A stretch of DNA of 64,000 nt from Gulosibacter hominis. GTDB taxonomy: Bacteria > Actinomycetota > Actinomycetes > Actinomycetales > Microbacteriaceae. This document shows positions 31,124 through 39,969 of this stretch, piece by piece (position 1 is the first letter of the stretch; the number at the start of each line of letters is the position of its first letter). The stretch is from NCBI RefSeq assembly GCF_904842695.1, contig NZ_CAJGWQ010000011.1, forward strand, positions 1 to 64,000, in the 5' to 3' direction. The notes under the pieces are model-generated. The model was not told the origin of the DNA. It searched no databases and saw only the letters and a list, made by a program, of their open reading frames with translations. Made by a program: the position numbers and the translations under genes.

Positions 31124-31762
31124 CTAATGCGTGGTGCCGGCGATAAGCGCAATATCCTCGTCGTTTTCGACGATCGCTTCGATGGCCGCTGTGAGTGCGG
31201 TAGCGATGCTCTCGAGCGGTAGCGACGGGGTATCTGTGCGACCGACAACTTGCTCGGATGCATATGGCACGTGCACAAATCCGCCGCGCGTGTGCGAATC
31301 ACGAAGGTGGTGGAGGATGCCGTACATGAGGTGGTTGCAGACGTAGGTGCCGGCGGTGTGTGAAAGTTCGGCGGGAACACCCGCGGCTCGGATTGCCTGC
31401 ACCATCGCTTTGACCGGCAGGGTCGAGAAATATGCGGCGGGCCCATCGGCAACGATCGGCTGATCGAGCGGTTGGGCTCCGGCATTGTCGGGGATGCGCG
31501 CATCATCAAGGTTGATCGCGACACGTTCTGGGGTCACCGCTGCCCGCCCGCCAGCCTGGCCGATCGCAAGCACGGCGACCGGCCGTGTTTTTTCGATCGC
31601 TTCGGTGACGACCCGGATTGACCGGTTGAATTCGGTTGGCACGACGCAGGTGGCGATGCGGGCGCCGGCGATAGTTTCGGGCAGGGCCCGCATTGCGTCG
31701 AGCGCTGGGTTTCGGTCTTCGCCACCGAAGGGTTCAAATGCGGTCACGAGAATCGTTGCCAT
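31124..31762 (-). CDS. pcp: pyroglutamyl-peptidase I
   Basis: Cytosolic cysteine peptidase (family C15) removing N-terminal pyroglutamate from peptides. The catalytic Glu is in TPERVAIN near residue 80, the Cys in SHTAGTYVCNHLMYG near 143, and the His in GFVHVPYAS near 165. The N terminus ILVTAFEPFGGEDRNPA is canonical. At 212 residues it is full length. It diverges from a ribbon-helix-helix antitoxin gene. Confidence 0.95.
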   Translation of the reverse strand: MATILVTAFEPFGGEDRNPALDAMRALPETIAGARIATCVVPTEFNRSIRVVTEAIEKTRPVAVLAIGQAGGRAAVTPERVAINLDDARIPDNAGAQPLDQPIVADGPAAYFSTLPVKAMVQAIRAAGVPAELSHTAGTYVCNHLMYGILHHLRDSHTRGGFVHVPYASEQVVGRTDTPSLPLESIATALTAAIEAIVENDEDIALIAGTTH

Positions 31763-31824
31763 GCCGGTACGCTACCGAAATTGGCTGGCCCGGGGGAGGG
31801 GCGCTTGCCGGCAGCCCACGACCG

Positions 31825-31841
31825 TGAATACCTTGTATTCA
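31825..31841 (+). promoter_or_regulatory. palindromic operator upstream of the RHH antitoxin
   Basis: TGAATAC-CTT-GTATTCA, a perfect 7-bp inverted repeat 21 bp before the antitoxin ATG. RHH antitoxins usually bind such sites to repress their own operon. Probable autoregulatory operator. Confidence 0.55.
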
Positions 31842-31862
31842 GCGCGGTGAAACGGAGAAACG

Positions 31863-32075
31863 ATGAGCACAGTGACAGTGCGCATGAGCGAAGAAGACGC
31901 TGCGCTCGTGCGCAAATTCGCACAGTTCGAGGGCGTCACGATCTCTGATTTCGCTCGCACCGCCATCCTGGAAAAGATCGAAGATTCCTACGACCTCCAA
32001 GAACTACGCGAAGCAATCGCACGCGACTCCGGCGAACGCTTCAGCATCGACGAAGTGTTCGCCGAGCTCGACTAA
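31863..32075 (+). CDS. RelB/DUF6290-type ribbon-helix-helix antitoxin
   Basis: 70 residues. The N-terminal ribbon-helix-helix (STVTVRMSEEDAALVRKFAQFEGVTISDFARTAIL) would bind DNA as a dimer; the acidic C-terminal tail (about residues 38-70) would wrap a RelE-type toxin. The last base of its stop overlaps the start of a toxin frame at 32075, as in coupled relBE pairs, but that toxin is truncated. The antitoxin itself looks intact and is preceded by a palindromic operator. Confidence 0.85.
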   Translation: MSTVTVRMSEEDAALVRKFAQFEGVTISDFARTAILEKIEDSYDLQELREAIARDSGERFSIDEVFAELD

Positions 32076-32143
32076 TGTCACCCCGGTCCGGCAGCTACCG
32101 CGTTGAGCTCGCCGCGCGAGCACGCAAGCAGCTCAAGAGGGCG
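32075..32143 (+). pseudogene. 5' remnant of a RelE-type toxin gene
   Basis: The first 22 codons read SGSYRVELAARARKQLKR, the normal start of RelE-like toxins in actinobacteria. After Lys-Arg the similarity stops abruptly; the frame continues only as the shadow of the GNAT gene on the other strand. At the break is an inverted repeat ATTCCGAA/TTCGGAAT (32146-32172). The catalytic residues of RelE lie in the missing part, so no active toxin is made. Confidence 0.7.
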
Positions 32144-32227
32144 TTATTCCGAAGCTCACTCGTGTTCGGAATCTGTTTCGAGCATGCGCGCGTCCTCTCT
32201 TGCGACACGCGAATCTCGACGGTGCTG

Positions 32228-32752
32228 TCAGTGGGAAGGTTGCGGCCGCAACGCACACATTTTGACGCTATCCCAGCGGCGACCATCCCAGGCGCGTGCC
32301 TCAGGAACCCGGCCACACTCAACAAAACCGCAGCGCTTCGCCGACGCGATCATCCGCTCATTACCCGACCACGTCTGCAACGTGACAACATGCGCATCCG
32401 TCTCATCGAACGTCGCCGCCAGCCACTGTGTCAGCGCCGTCCGACCGACTCCCCTACCCCACCAGCGCGGATCGAAAATGGTAATGCCGATCTCCCACCA
32501 ACCGCCGCCAGCAGGTGCCCCTTCGAAACGCGTGACCACACCAACAGGCTCACCGTCAACCTCGATGATGCGACGGTCTTGGCTTTCGAAACTGGCCGAT
32601 TCTTGCCGGTCGAACTCATCCCTGCTGGGGCTTGCGGATGCCTCAAAATAGGGGCCATCCCAGCGCTTCCATTCCGCATCCGGGGTGCCGTGCATCCAAG
32701 TCCACAAGAAATCAAGATCGGCGGGCACCATCGGCCTGAGCGTCAAATTCAT
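32228..32752 (-). CDS. GNAT family N-acetyltransferase
   Basis: 174 residues from the ATG at 32752 (MNLTLRPMVPADLDFLWTWM). The acetyl-CoA loop is WWGRGVGRTALTQWLAATF and the C-terminal part has NERMIASAKRCGFVECGRV, as in RimJ-like enzymes. Acceptor unknown. A longer frame upstream is open but unlike the family. The gene ends 85 bp beyond the toxin remnant on the opposite strand. Confidence 0.8.
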   Translation of the reverse strand: MNLTLRPMVPADLDFLWTWMHGTPDAEWKRWDGPYFEASASPSRDEFDRQESASFESQDRRIIEVDGEPVGVVTRFEGAPAGGGWWEIGITIFDPRWWGRGVGRTALTQWLAATFDETDAHVVTLQTWSGNERMIASAKRCGFVECGRVPEARAWDGRRWDSVKMCALRPQPSH

Positions 32753-33317
32753 CACATCAGAATGCCACGGCCTACTCAGGCCGCACAAACAAGCACCGGC
32801 AGTACGTCGGCAGGGGGCAAGCCCCGTGGACTGCACCTCTAGACCCTAACCACGGGATGAAACGAGACTGACCCGAATCTCACGCTCTTTGCTGTCACTG
32901 AGCCCGGCTTGCGTCGGGCCACCGCGCTGCACTTCATATTTGAGCGCAGCAGCGAGTGTGTCGTGCAACGGACGCGCCACCAGGCCATTTGCAGTCTGGG
33001 CGAGAGACTCTCACCGGCCTCGCGGTGACCTTCATTGGAGTCATCCGATGCTCAGGCTGCCGGGAGCGGAGTGTGACCCTAGGCCCCCAACCAGGACGCA
33101 GACTGCAACTCAGACTCCAAAATTTGAAGTGTGAGTTGCAGTCTGAAGTCATGATGTGGACGCTGGACGATCTATCGTGGGCCCTCGATCAGATACGAAC
33201 GCGGCGCGGATCCCCAGCGGGCTGGACATACAAATCATGCAACCCGCTTTTCACATGCACTGCAATCATGACCAACCACACCTAGTTGTAGTTCCTCGTC
33301 AGGTGCAGTCGTGTCGA
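32753..33317. other. 565-bp interval without a gene
   Basis: No convincing coding sequence on either strand. It holds a small G+C hairpin near 32903-32923 and the long hairpin at 33099-33145. It may contain the promoter of the GNAT gene. The rest looks like decayed accessory sequence. Confidence 0.5.
33099..33145. repeat. perfect 14-bp inverted repeat
   Basis: CAGACTGCAACTCA (33099-33112) and its exact complement (33132-33145) separated by 19 bp that contain AAAATTT. No T-run follows on either strand. It may be a transcript-end hairpin for vapC or a trace of a mobile element end. Confidence 0.75.
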
Positions 33318-33755
33318 CTAGGAAGCGGGATGCGAAGCCCCTGTCCAGGGGTCAACTAGCGAGACACCAGTTCCCAGAAAATCCTTGATATTACGAGTCG
33401 CACAGACTGCGCCTCGGGCGCGACAGATCGCTGCTACTTGCGCATCTCTCATCGAAATCGGCAGCCCGGCAGATCCTCGTTCGGCAAAGATGCTGGCATA
33501 GTGCGATGCCGCCAAGTCATCAAAGGCGAGGATCGCATCCGTATCGCGATACAGCCGCAGGACACCTTCGACCTGTTCAGTGAGGACAGCCTTGCGTTTG
33601 CCACTCGGGAGCCGGCGAAGTCCGGCCAGCAGCTCCGCAAGAGTGATGGCAGTGATGGCCACGTCATCGGTTACCGATTCCAGCCAAGCTACGACCTGGG
33701 CACTTGGATGAGGTCGGAGCACCTCTGAGACCACGCTGGCGTCGAGGACAATCAC
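33318..33755 (-). CDS. PIN-domain toxin, VapC/FitB type
   Basis: 145-residue PIN ribonuclease. The acidic active-site residues appear as VLDASVVSEV at the start, TLAELLAGLRRL (Glu), FDDLAASHYA and MRDAQVAAICRARGAVCATRNIKDF at the end. The FitB-like pattern (ITLAELLAGLRRLP, RNIKDFLGTGV) is strong. It starts within the antitoxin stop (ATGA overlap at 33752-33755), so the pair is coupled. All acidic residues are in place, so the toxin is likely functional. Confidence 0.88.
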   Translation of the reverse strand: MIVLDASVVSEVLRPHPSAQVVAWLESVTDDVAITAITLAELLAGLRRLPSGKRKAVLTEQVEGVLRLYRDTDAILAFDDLAASHYASIFAERGSAGLPISMRDAQVAAICRARGAVCATRNIKDFLGTGVSLVDPWTGASHPAS

Positions 33756-33985
33756 GAGAACTCCACTGCGCGGGCGCGGTCGGATCGCTCAGTAACCGGC
33801 AGCTCCTCAACCCCACCAACCGACTGGCCTGCACGCAACAGCGCCAAACCAATGTTCGGCTGCGTCGCAGCCCGGGTCAGAATCTCTCGAACTTCAGCTT
33901 CCATGGAGCACCCACGCTTTTTTGCCTGAGCAGCAAGCCGAGCCTTGACCGACTCGTCAAGACCCCTGACGACAATCGATGCCAT
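33752..33985 (-). CDS. FitA-type antitoxin
   Basis: 77 residues from the ATG at 33985. The N terminus MASIVVRGLDESVKARLAAQ is the ribbon-helix-helix typical of FitA/plasmid-stability antitoxins, with SMEAEVREILTRA completing the DNA-binding fold; the C-terminal tail would cap the PIN active site. GGAGGTG lies 6-12 bp before this ATG, so the upstream part of the frame is excluded. Overlaps the toxin start by 4 bases. Confidence 0.87.
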   Translation of the reverse strand: MASIVVRGLDESVKARLAAQAKKRGCSMEAEVREILTRAATQPNIGLALLRAGQSVGGVEELPVTERSDRARAVEFS

Positions 33986-34159
33986 AGTGCCCACCTCCAG
34001 AAACGATTGCACACATGCAATCACTGCGAACGGCGTTGGAACTGAGGGCATCAGCAGGGGCGACGCCGTCTGAGCCGCTGTGCAGAGCTAAGACTCTAAA
34101 AGCTCCCGTGTGTGCGACCAGCCGGGGTCTTCATTGATTTCTGCATTAGGCTCGCGGAC

Positions 34160-34588
34160 ATGGAACTCGTGACTTACATGCACGATGACGTGCCCACGCG
34201 AGAAGAACTGGTTTCGCTCTACGATTCCGTCGGTTGGACGGTCTACACCCGCACCCCCGAACGACTCGAAGCAGCAATTGGCGCCTCGCTTCGGGTCGTC
34301 ACCGCGCGAGCTGGCCGCGAACTCGTGGGGCTTGCCCGCATCGTCGGCGATGGGCTCACGATCGCCTATTTGCAGGACATCCTCGTGCGACCGAGCCACC
34401 ATCGCCGCGGGATTGGCCGCGAGCTATTTTCACGCGCATTCGAGCCCTACGCCAAGGTGCGCCAAAAAGTGCTCATGACCGACTGCGGGCAGGCCACGCG
34501 GTCGTTTTACGAAGCCATGGGCTTCACCGAAACCCGCGACCTCGGCGATCTCAGCGAACAGGTGCGCGTTTTTGTGCACTTCAGCTGA
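34160..34588 (+). CDS. GNAT family N-acetyltransferase
   Basis: 142 residues from the ATG at 34160 (MELVTYMHDDVPTREEL). It follows the short single-domain GNAT pattern: GWTVYTRTPERLEAAI, LVGLARIVGDG, then the cofactor loop ILVRPSHHRRGIGRELF and SFYEAMGFTE at the end. Substrate unknown. Small GNAT genes of this type are common cargo in accessory regions. A start 16 codons upstream is open but not family-like. Confidence 0.85.
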   Translation: MELVTYMHDDVPTREELVSLYDSVGWTVYTRTPERLEAAIGASLRVVTARAGRELVGLARIVGDGLTIAYLQDILVRPSHHRRGIGRELFSRAFEPYAKVRQKVLMTDCGQATRSFYEAMGFTETRDLGDLSEQVRVFVHFS

Positions 34589-34663
34589 GCGGATGCTCAA
34601 TAGCGGGAGCTTTGCTCACCAAAAAATCGAAGCACCAGGCGCCAGGGCTAGGGCCGACGAGCA

Positions 34664-35038
34664 TCACTCGTCAAAAAGCAGCTCGATTGGTTCCGTTTCC
34701 CGCAGCTCGTGGTCCCAAACATAGAAGCGGTCGTCGCCGGGCAGCAGAACGATAGCGTTGCCTTCCTGGTCCTCGGCGACAGCAACGGCATCCTGCGGGA
34801 ATCCGTCGGCCTGGGTGCGCCACGTTTCGGTTTCTTTCACCACGTGATTCGCCGAGCGGCCAAGCCGGCGCCGGTCGGAATCGTCATACACCGGGTAGAG
34901 GAACCAGTATCCCTCCTCGGCGTCGTCGATTTCACCGCCGTTCTCTGACATCAGGCGCTGACGCAAAACGTCCGGGAAGGTGCGCCCCAATGCTTCCTCA
35001 GCAGCGAGGATGCGTGATTCATCAACAGGAAAAGCCAC
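34664..35038 (-). CDS. SMI1/KNR4 (SUKH) family protein
   Basis: 124 residues with the SUKH pattern: an N-terminal helix ESRILAAEEALGRTFPDVLRQ, MSENGGEI, WFLYPVYD, then AVAEDQEGNAIVLLPGDDRFYVWDHE and an acidic end. SUKH proteins are mainly immunity proteins against polymorphic toxins. No toxin gene is adjacent, so this looks like an orphan immunity gene. Its C-terminal half resembles the SUKH remnant at 49344-49531. Confidence 0.85.
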   Translation of the reverse strand: MAFPVDESRILAAEEALGRTFPDVLRQRLMSENGGEIDDAEEGYWFLYPVYDDSDRRRLGRSANHVVKETETWRTQADGFPQDAVAVAEDQEGNAIVLLPGDDRFYVWDHELRETEPIELLFDE

Positions 35039-35235
35039 ACGCCCAGGCTACTCGAAGCCCCTGTCCCTTGGCGACAATTATCAATACTCAGATGCCGGAC
35101 ACAACAGCACGCCGCTCCACATACCTCACCGCTAAGCGGTCTCCTTGCCACCTTCCGGCAACCCACGCGAGGTCAAGTAGGCTGAGCGTCAAATACGGCT
35201 TGCTAGCGACGAAAGGCACCGGCTTGGAGGCGTAG

Positions 35236-36600
35236 ATGGAAAGGATCTTCTCCGCAGAAACCACTCTCGTGGACAACCGGCTCAGGCTCGCACTCGCGCC
35301 CGGGCTGGATCCTGATGGACTCAACGCATCCCCCAGTTTTTTCCACGGCTTCGCAACCCACCCGCAGGTGCTCGCCCGCGGGCTCGTGACACTGGCCGAC
35401 ATCACCGCCACCCGCTATTACAACTTCACTCCGATGTCGGAGCGCGACCCGATCCTTTCCGCACACGGCGATCGACTGCGAGCCGAGTGTTTTTCGGGAT
35501 GCAACGCCGTCTACGCATGCTTCGAGTTGATGGGCTCGGGCCTTGACGGCGGCGACATCGGACGCGGCACCACCAACGTCGACATCGGCCCCGCGTCCAG
35601 GGCGATGCTGTCCAATCTGCCGCGCCATGAACTCCTGCATCTCGACGTCGGCGCAGAGGGTCTGCGGGCGGCGACGCTGACGACGTCCACGGTTGAGCGT
35701 CCCGTGACGATGCCGTCACGCTGGCTGCCCGCGCTGGGCAACGCGGCGCAGTCGCAGCAAGGTTTCGTCGAGGCGTTCCGGGTGCCGGCCTCGGGTGCGC
35801 GCCGGTTCCTTGCCGGATTACCTCCTGCGAGCGCGTCCGGGCATTCTGCCTGGCTGTCCTCGTCTCGCGGCGCGGTCAACGCCAGTGCGGTGGCGACGCC
35901 AGGGGCGGTACTGGTCAGTGGTCTGCAGCGGCTGAGCGCACTGAAACGGCTGATGCCGCACGTGCAAGGACTCATTGTCCACGGTCCCGCCGACGAGCAC
36001 ATCGTTGGCGCGATGATCACTCTGCTGCTTCCGGACGCCCGGCTCACCCTCGGGCTCACCGATAAGGAATGGCGCGGCTACTCCGGCGAAGGCTCCCTAC
36101 TGGCCTCGCTGGCAGAACCGAACGTCACGGAGGACGCCAACTTGGTGAGCGCCATGTTGGCCTTTGAGCCGGTTATCGATGTGCACCGCCTTTCCAATGA
36201 CACCGCGCTACCCGAGGCCCGGGTAAAGTCCGCGCTGGCGCTGCTCGCGGCCTCGGGCCGTGTGGGTTGGGACGTCAACGACCAGGCCTACTTCCATCGC
36301 GAACTGCCTGACTCGCCCGAACGGGTCGAAAAGGACAACCCACGGTTGACTGCAGCGCAGAAGCTCGTGTCCGCCGGCGCCGTGCGGAACGCCGGTTCGG
36401 ATGCCTGGATCGTCACATCAGGCGACGCCGAATATGGCGTGCGGCTCGGCTCCGATGCTGCCATCCCAGAGAAGGGCGCCACCTGCAGCTGCACCTGGTA
36501 CCTCTCACACGGCGGCGACCGTGGGCCGTGCAAGCACGTTCTCGCAGTTATGCTGACCCGCAGCCAATCGGCGACGAACCAGCAGTCAGTGAATGCGTAG
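35236..36600 (+). CDS. SWIM zinc-finger protein (YehQ-like)
   Basis: 454 residues. Most of the protein is a family-specific region without recognised motifs; near the C terminus is a SWIM zinc finger, CSCTWYLSHGGDRGPCKHVLAVML (C-x-C...C-x-H ligands), predicted to bind nucleic acid or protein. In other bacteria such proteins sit next to large DUF6493 or MolR-like proteins, often with MoxR AAA and VWA genes. Here it lies 41 bp before the DUF6493 gene; MoxR and VWA partners are absent. Starts at the ATG at 35236; a weak ribosome site precedes it. Confidence 0.85.
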   Translation: MERIFSAETTLVDNRLRLALAPGLDPDGLNASPSFFHGFATHPQVLARGLVTLADITATRYYNFTPMSERDPILSAHGDRLRAECFSGCNAVYACFELMGSGLDGGDIGRGTTNVDIGPASRAMLSNLPRHELLHLDVGAEGLRAATLTTSTVERPVTMPSRWLPALGNAAQSQQGFVEAFRVPASGARRFLAGLPPASASGHSAWLSSSRGAVNASAVATPGAVLVSGLQRLSALKRLMPHVQGLIVHGPADEHIVGAMITLLLPDARLTLGLTDKEWRGYSGEGSLLASLAEPNVTEDANLVSAMLAFEPVIDVHRLSNDTALPEARVKSALALLAASGRVGWDVNDQAYFHRELPDSPERVEKDNPRLTAAQKLVSAGAVRNAGSDAWIVTSGDAEYGVRLGSDAAIPEKGATCSCTWYLSHGGDRGPCKHVLAVMLTRSQSATNQQSVNA

Positions 36601-36641
36601 GCAAAAGAAGCGACCAGCCCCACCGAACGACAGGGACTCGA

Positions 36642-39600
36642 ATGGCAGTGAATCCGAGGCTGAATGAGGCCGTTGAAATCTTCCGTGAATTAGGTTGGGA
36701 CACGGCTGATGTTGCCGATGCGCCAACGCTGCCGCTCGGCACGAAAGAACAACAGAAGGTGGCCTTAGCCGGTCTGAGAACCGGCGACTGGGGCGAGTAC
36801 GGGAAGGTCGGGCCGGACACTTACGGCTGGATCAGCGCGGTGGACGTCGATGAAACCATGCTGGCGCTGTTTGAGTTGCGGCTCGGTGTGATCCCGCACA
36901 GGGCATTGTGGCTGCTGCAGCATGCCGACGATGTTGTTTTGGCCAGGTGTGTCGCCCAACGCGGCGAGGCTTACGCCGCCGAGTTCATTGATGAAGTGTG
37001 CCTGCCGCTCCTGAGGGCGTCTGAGCACTCCCTGTCCGCCCATGGGGAGGCGGCCGTCCGGTTGGTGTGCGACCTCGGGCTAGCCGTCCCGGAAAAAATC
37101 GACTACCTCAAAGACTGGGCAGTGGTGGCGCTTGCGGCGCTTACCGGTGACGTCGCCGAAATCCCATGGCCTGAAAAACATGCGCTCCCGACCTTTGAAG
37201 AACTGCGCCCTTCATTTGACGAGCACTGGCGGGCAGCACTGCATTCAGGTGTACCCATGACGGGGCCTTTGGGCAAGCTTCTTTCCGCTGCGGTCAAAGC
37301 AGGGCTAATCGAGCGCAGCGCGGGGATGGAGCAGCTCTTTGCGTCTTTGGATGCGGCGGTGCGTCCTGGTGATCGTAAAGCACTCACGTCGTTGATCGTG
37401 AACGACATCGCGGTGACCGACGATGAACTGGTGACCCGCGTCGATGCGCTGATCCCCGTCCTGAGTCACGGCGAAGGGCCGATCGTCGAGAGCTTCGGCC
37501 CTCGACTGATCGCGAACGTAGCCGACGACCTGGTGGGAGAAGTGGCTCTGGCTTGCCTGTACGTGAAGACACAGAAGGCAGTGCGACAAGTGTTGACTGC
37601 TTTGAAGCAGCGCGACTTTCCGGGGCAGGCGAGTGCAGAACTGCTATACGACAGACTGAGTGAACTTGCCCAGTCCCGCGACAAAGCCACGGCGAAGCTG
37701 GCCGAGGCGGTGCTGGCGAATTGGAACGTGACCCCCGCGGTCGCAAGCGAAGAGCCCGAGGTCACCGGGCTGTGGCAGCCAACTCCAGAGCTGTGGAGCG
37801 TCCCGAGGTTTGAGCTGGGTGAGGTCACCCCGGAGGCGTTGACCGAAGCGCTTCGAGTGTTGACATCTCGCGGTGACATTGCTGTGCTCGACTTGGACGC
37901 AGAACGATTCCTGGCGCTGGCGGTCGCACTGGCTAACCACAGCCTGGACGACACCCGAAGGGCGCTCAGTGGGATCTCGTCGGCGCTCTGGGCACAGGTC
38001 GTCCGTAACTGGTTGGCGGGGGACCCGGCGCGTCCCCGTTGGCAAGCGGGAAGTTTCTTGTGGTACATGCGTGTTGAAAGCACGTTTGACCACCTCGGGC
38101 AGATCCCCTGTCTGTTATCGCAACCATCGCGGGTTGATCTGAGTGTCGAGTTCGACGATCTGGTTGCGTCCTTGGAAAAGTACGCCGCCGCAAACGTCCC
38201 GGTGCTGCAGGCTGACCTGGTTATGGCGCTGGCTCGCCTCGACGTGACGAAGGCGGACGCTAAAGCCAGCCTGCCCGAGGTTCCGGTGAAGCTGGCAAAC
38301 GGCAGGCTGCTACTTCGAAACACAGCCCAAGTAATCATGTCCTACCTGAAGAGACCATTCGTCGATATGGAGGCGCCTTTTGCCTTGTCAGACCGCAATG
38401 GCAACTTGGCCTGGCCCAAGTCGTTGGTTGGGTTGGACTGCAATATGATCGTCAATAACCGGATCAAGAACTGCTTCGGGGTATTCCCCAACTGGGGTGA
38501 TGCCCTGAATATCGACCTTGATCGACGACTCTACCCGGACTATGCATCGGTCATGGCTCGGCAGTTAGCTCGCAGCGCCAAGCCGCTTGGGCCGGGCGGG
38601 GCGGTGAATTTGCTGGCCGTGCAACGTCACGGACGCCCGCAGTATGCCACCGAGTCAGCGTTAGCGCTACAAGAAGCCTGGGAGCGCGGGCTTTTAGTGC
38701 CCGGCGTTGCTGACATCGACTACCTCGACTGGGATGCTCAGCTGAGCAACATCGCATCATTTGTTGAGTCGTTGCGCGACGCAGCGGATCGTGGCATGTT
38801 GTCGGTTGTCTGGCCGGTGTTGGACGACGTGCTCTTCGCCTCTCTCAAAGCCCCGCGGATGTTGGCAGGCACCGCCGAGGCAGCGCAGGCGATGCAAGAC
38901 TATGTTGGCGAGGTGCTGGCTGCGGTCACCTCGGGTGTTGCACCGGCGTCAGCGTTGGAGGTGCCGGGGGTACGTGCGTTGGCGGCTCGGAGCGGGTCGT
39001 CGAAGGCGGTTGTCGCTGCCAAGGCCGTCGTCGAGCAATTGCCCGACCGGCAGGTGGAACCTCCGCAGCCTGCTACGCCTACGTTCGACGTAGCGCGGTT
39101 CGAACGGATCTGGCCGGCGACGGCCGGGACCAAACCGAACATCCCAGATGGGGCGACGTACTCGCTGCGCGAGTCGAGTTCGAACACAAAGCAGCCCCAC
39201 CTGCAACTCGACATGGTTGTTCCCAGCTACCCGGCGTCCGTATTCGAAATTGAAAGCCCGACCAGACTGTTCCACGACATCGCGGAGAAGAGGCAGCCCA
39301 TTGCCAAGCGCGTGAGCCAGGACGAGCCGGAAGGCACGAAATGCTGGCTGCACTGGGACGGCAAAGCCTGGGTGACCAACGATTTCAAGAACCGGAGCGT
39401 GGGCACGAAGAACCGACAGAGCGGGGCTACACCCGAGCTTTCCGACGCGCTGGTTGCGGTATTGATCGCTTACCTGGCGGTGCGCGCCGACGACGCACAC
39501 CAGAAGCGGGAATGGCCGGCGGAACGACTGCAAGAATTGGCCGAGAAAGGGGCCTACGGCTCCGCAGCAGTAAAAGCCGCCACGATCGGTTTGCTGACGT

Positions 39601-39920
39601 ACCACGAGGTGTGGAGCCCGGCGCGAGTGGTGTACATCCTGGAGAAGCAGCCTGAACTGCTGCCGTTCCTGTGGCCAACGTTGAGCGAACCCCTGCGGTT
39701 CGCCGGGAACCAGGAGGCGGTACCGAAGTGGGTGAACCGTGTCCTCGACGTTGTGACGCTGCACGCCGAGTTCCTGCTCGAAGCCACCCGCCGAGGTTAC
39801 GTCCCGGCTGACGCGTGGGACGGAATCGGCGTGCTGGCAGCTAAGAAGGGTTCGTCCGCGGCGTTGAAGAAGGCCCGGGCGCTGGCCGCAGACTTTGGCA
39901 CAGCCAAGTCGCGGAGCTGA
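36642..39920 (+). CDS. large DUF6493 family protein
   Basis: 1092 residues, mostly alpha-helical, with repeat-like helices in the first 370 residues (RLNEAVEIFRELGWDTADV, LRPSFDEHWRAALHSG, RPGDRKALTSLIVND). A central section of about 460 residues is unique to this copy. The C-terminal end (WVNRVLDVVTLHAEFLLEATRRGYVPADAWDG) is conserved. No catalytic motif is visible. Start at the ATG at 36642 with AGGGAC as ribosome site. Likely cotranscribed with the SWIM gene. A shorter paralogue lies at 44376-46244 on the other strand. Role unknown; related gene sets are proposed to act in conflict or stress responses. Confidence 0.85.
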   Translation: MAVNPRLNEAVEIFRELGWDTADVADAPTLPLGTKEQQKVALAGLRTGDWGEYGKVGPDTYGWISAVDVDETMLALFELRLGVIPHRALWLLQHADDVVLARCVAQRGEAYAAEFIDEVCLPLLRASEHSLSAHGEAAVRLVCDLGLAVPEKIDYLKDWAVVALAALTGDVAEIPWPEKHALPTFEELRPSFDEHWRAALHSGVPMTGPLGKLLSAAVKAGLIERSAGMEQLFASLDAAVRPGDRKALTSLIVNDIAVTDDELVTRVDALIPVLSHGEGPIVESFGPRLIANVADDLVGEVALACLYVKTQKAVRQVLTALKQRDFPGQASAELLYDRLSELAQSRDKATAKLAEAVLANWNVTPAVASEEPEVTGLWQPTPELWSVPRFELGEVTPEALTEALRVLTSRGDIAVLDLDAERFLALAVALANHSLDDTRRALSGISSALWAQVVRNWLAGDPARPRWQAGSFLWYMRVESTFDHLGQIPCLLSQPSRVDLSVEFDDLVASLEKYAAANVPVLQADLVMALARLDVTKADAKASLPEVPVKLANGRLLLRNTAQVIMSYLKRPFVDMEAPFALSDRNGNLAWPKSLVGLDCNMIVNNRIKNCFGVFPNWGDALNIDLDRRLYPDYASVMARQLARSAKPLGPGGAVNLLAVQRHGRPQYATESALALQEAWERGLLVPGVADIDYLDWDAQLSNIASFVESLRDAADRGMLSVVWPVLDDVLFASLKAPRMLAGTAEAAQAMQDYVGEVLAAVTSGVAPASALEVPGVRALAARSGSSKAVVAAKAVVEQLPDRQVEPPQPATPTFDVARFERIWPATAGTKPNIPDGATYSLRESSSNTKQPHLQLDMVVPSYPASVFEIESPTRLFHDIAEKRQPIAKRVSQDEPEGTKCWLHWDGKAWVTNDFKNRSVGTKNRQSGATPELSDALVAVLIAYLAVRADDAHQKREWPAERLQELAEKGAYGSAAVKAATIGLLTYHEVWSPARVVYILEKQPELLPFLWPTLSEPLRFAGNQEAVPKWVNRVLDVVTLHAEFLLEATRRGYVPADAWDGIGVLAAKKGSSAALKKARALAADFGTAKSRS

Positions 39921-39969
39921 CTGAAGACGTCCACGAGGCGACCATCGAGGAGGTCAAACGCGGGCGGCG

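Noticed and set aside
32075-32842. 255-codon frame following the RHH antitoxin as a full toxin
   Set aside because: Only the first 22 codons resemble RelE; the rest is antisense to a GNAT gene.
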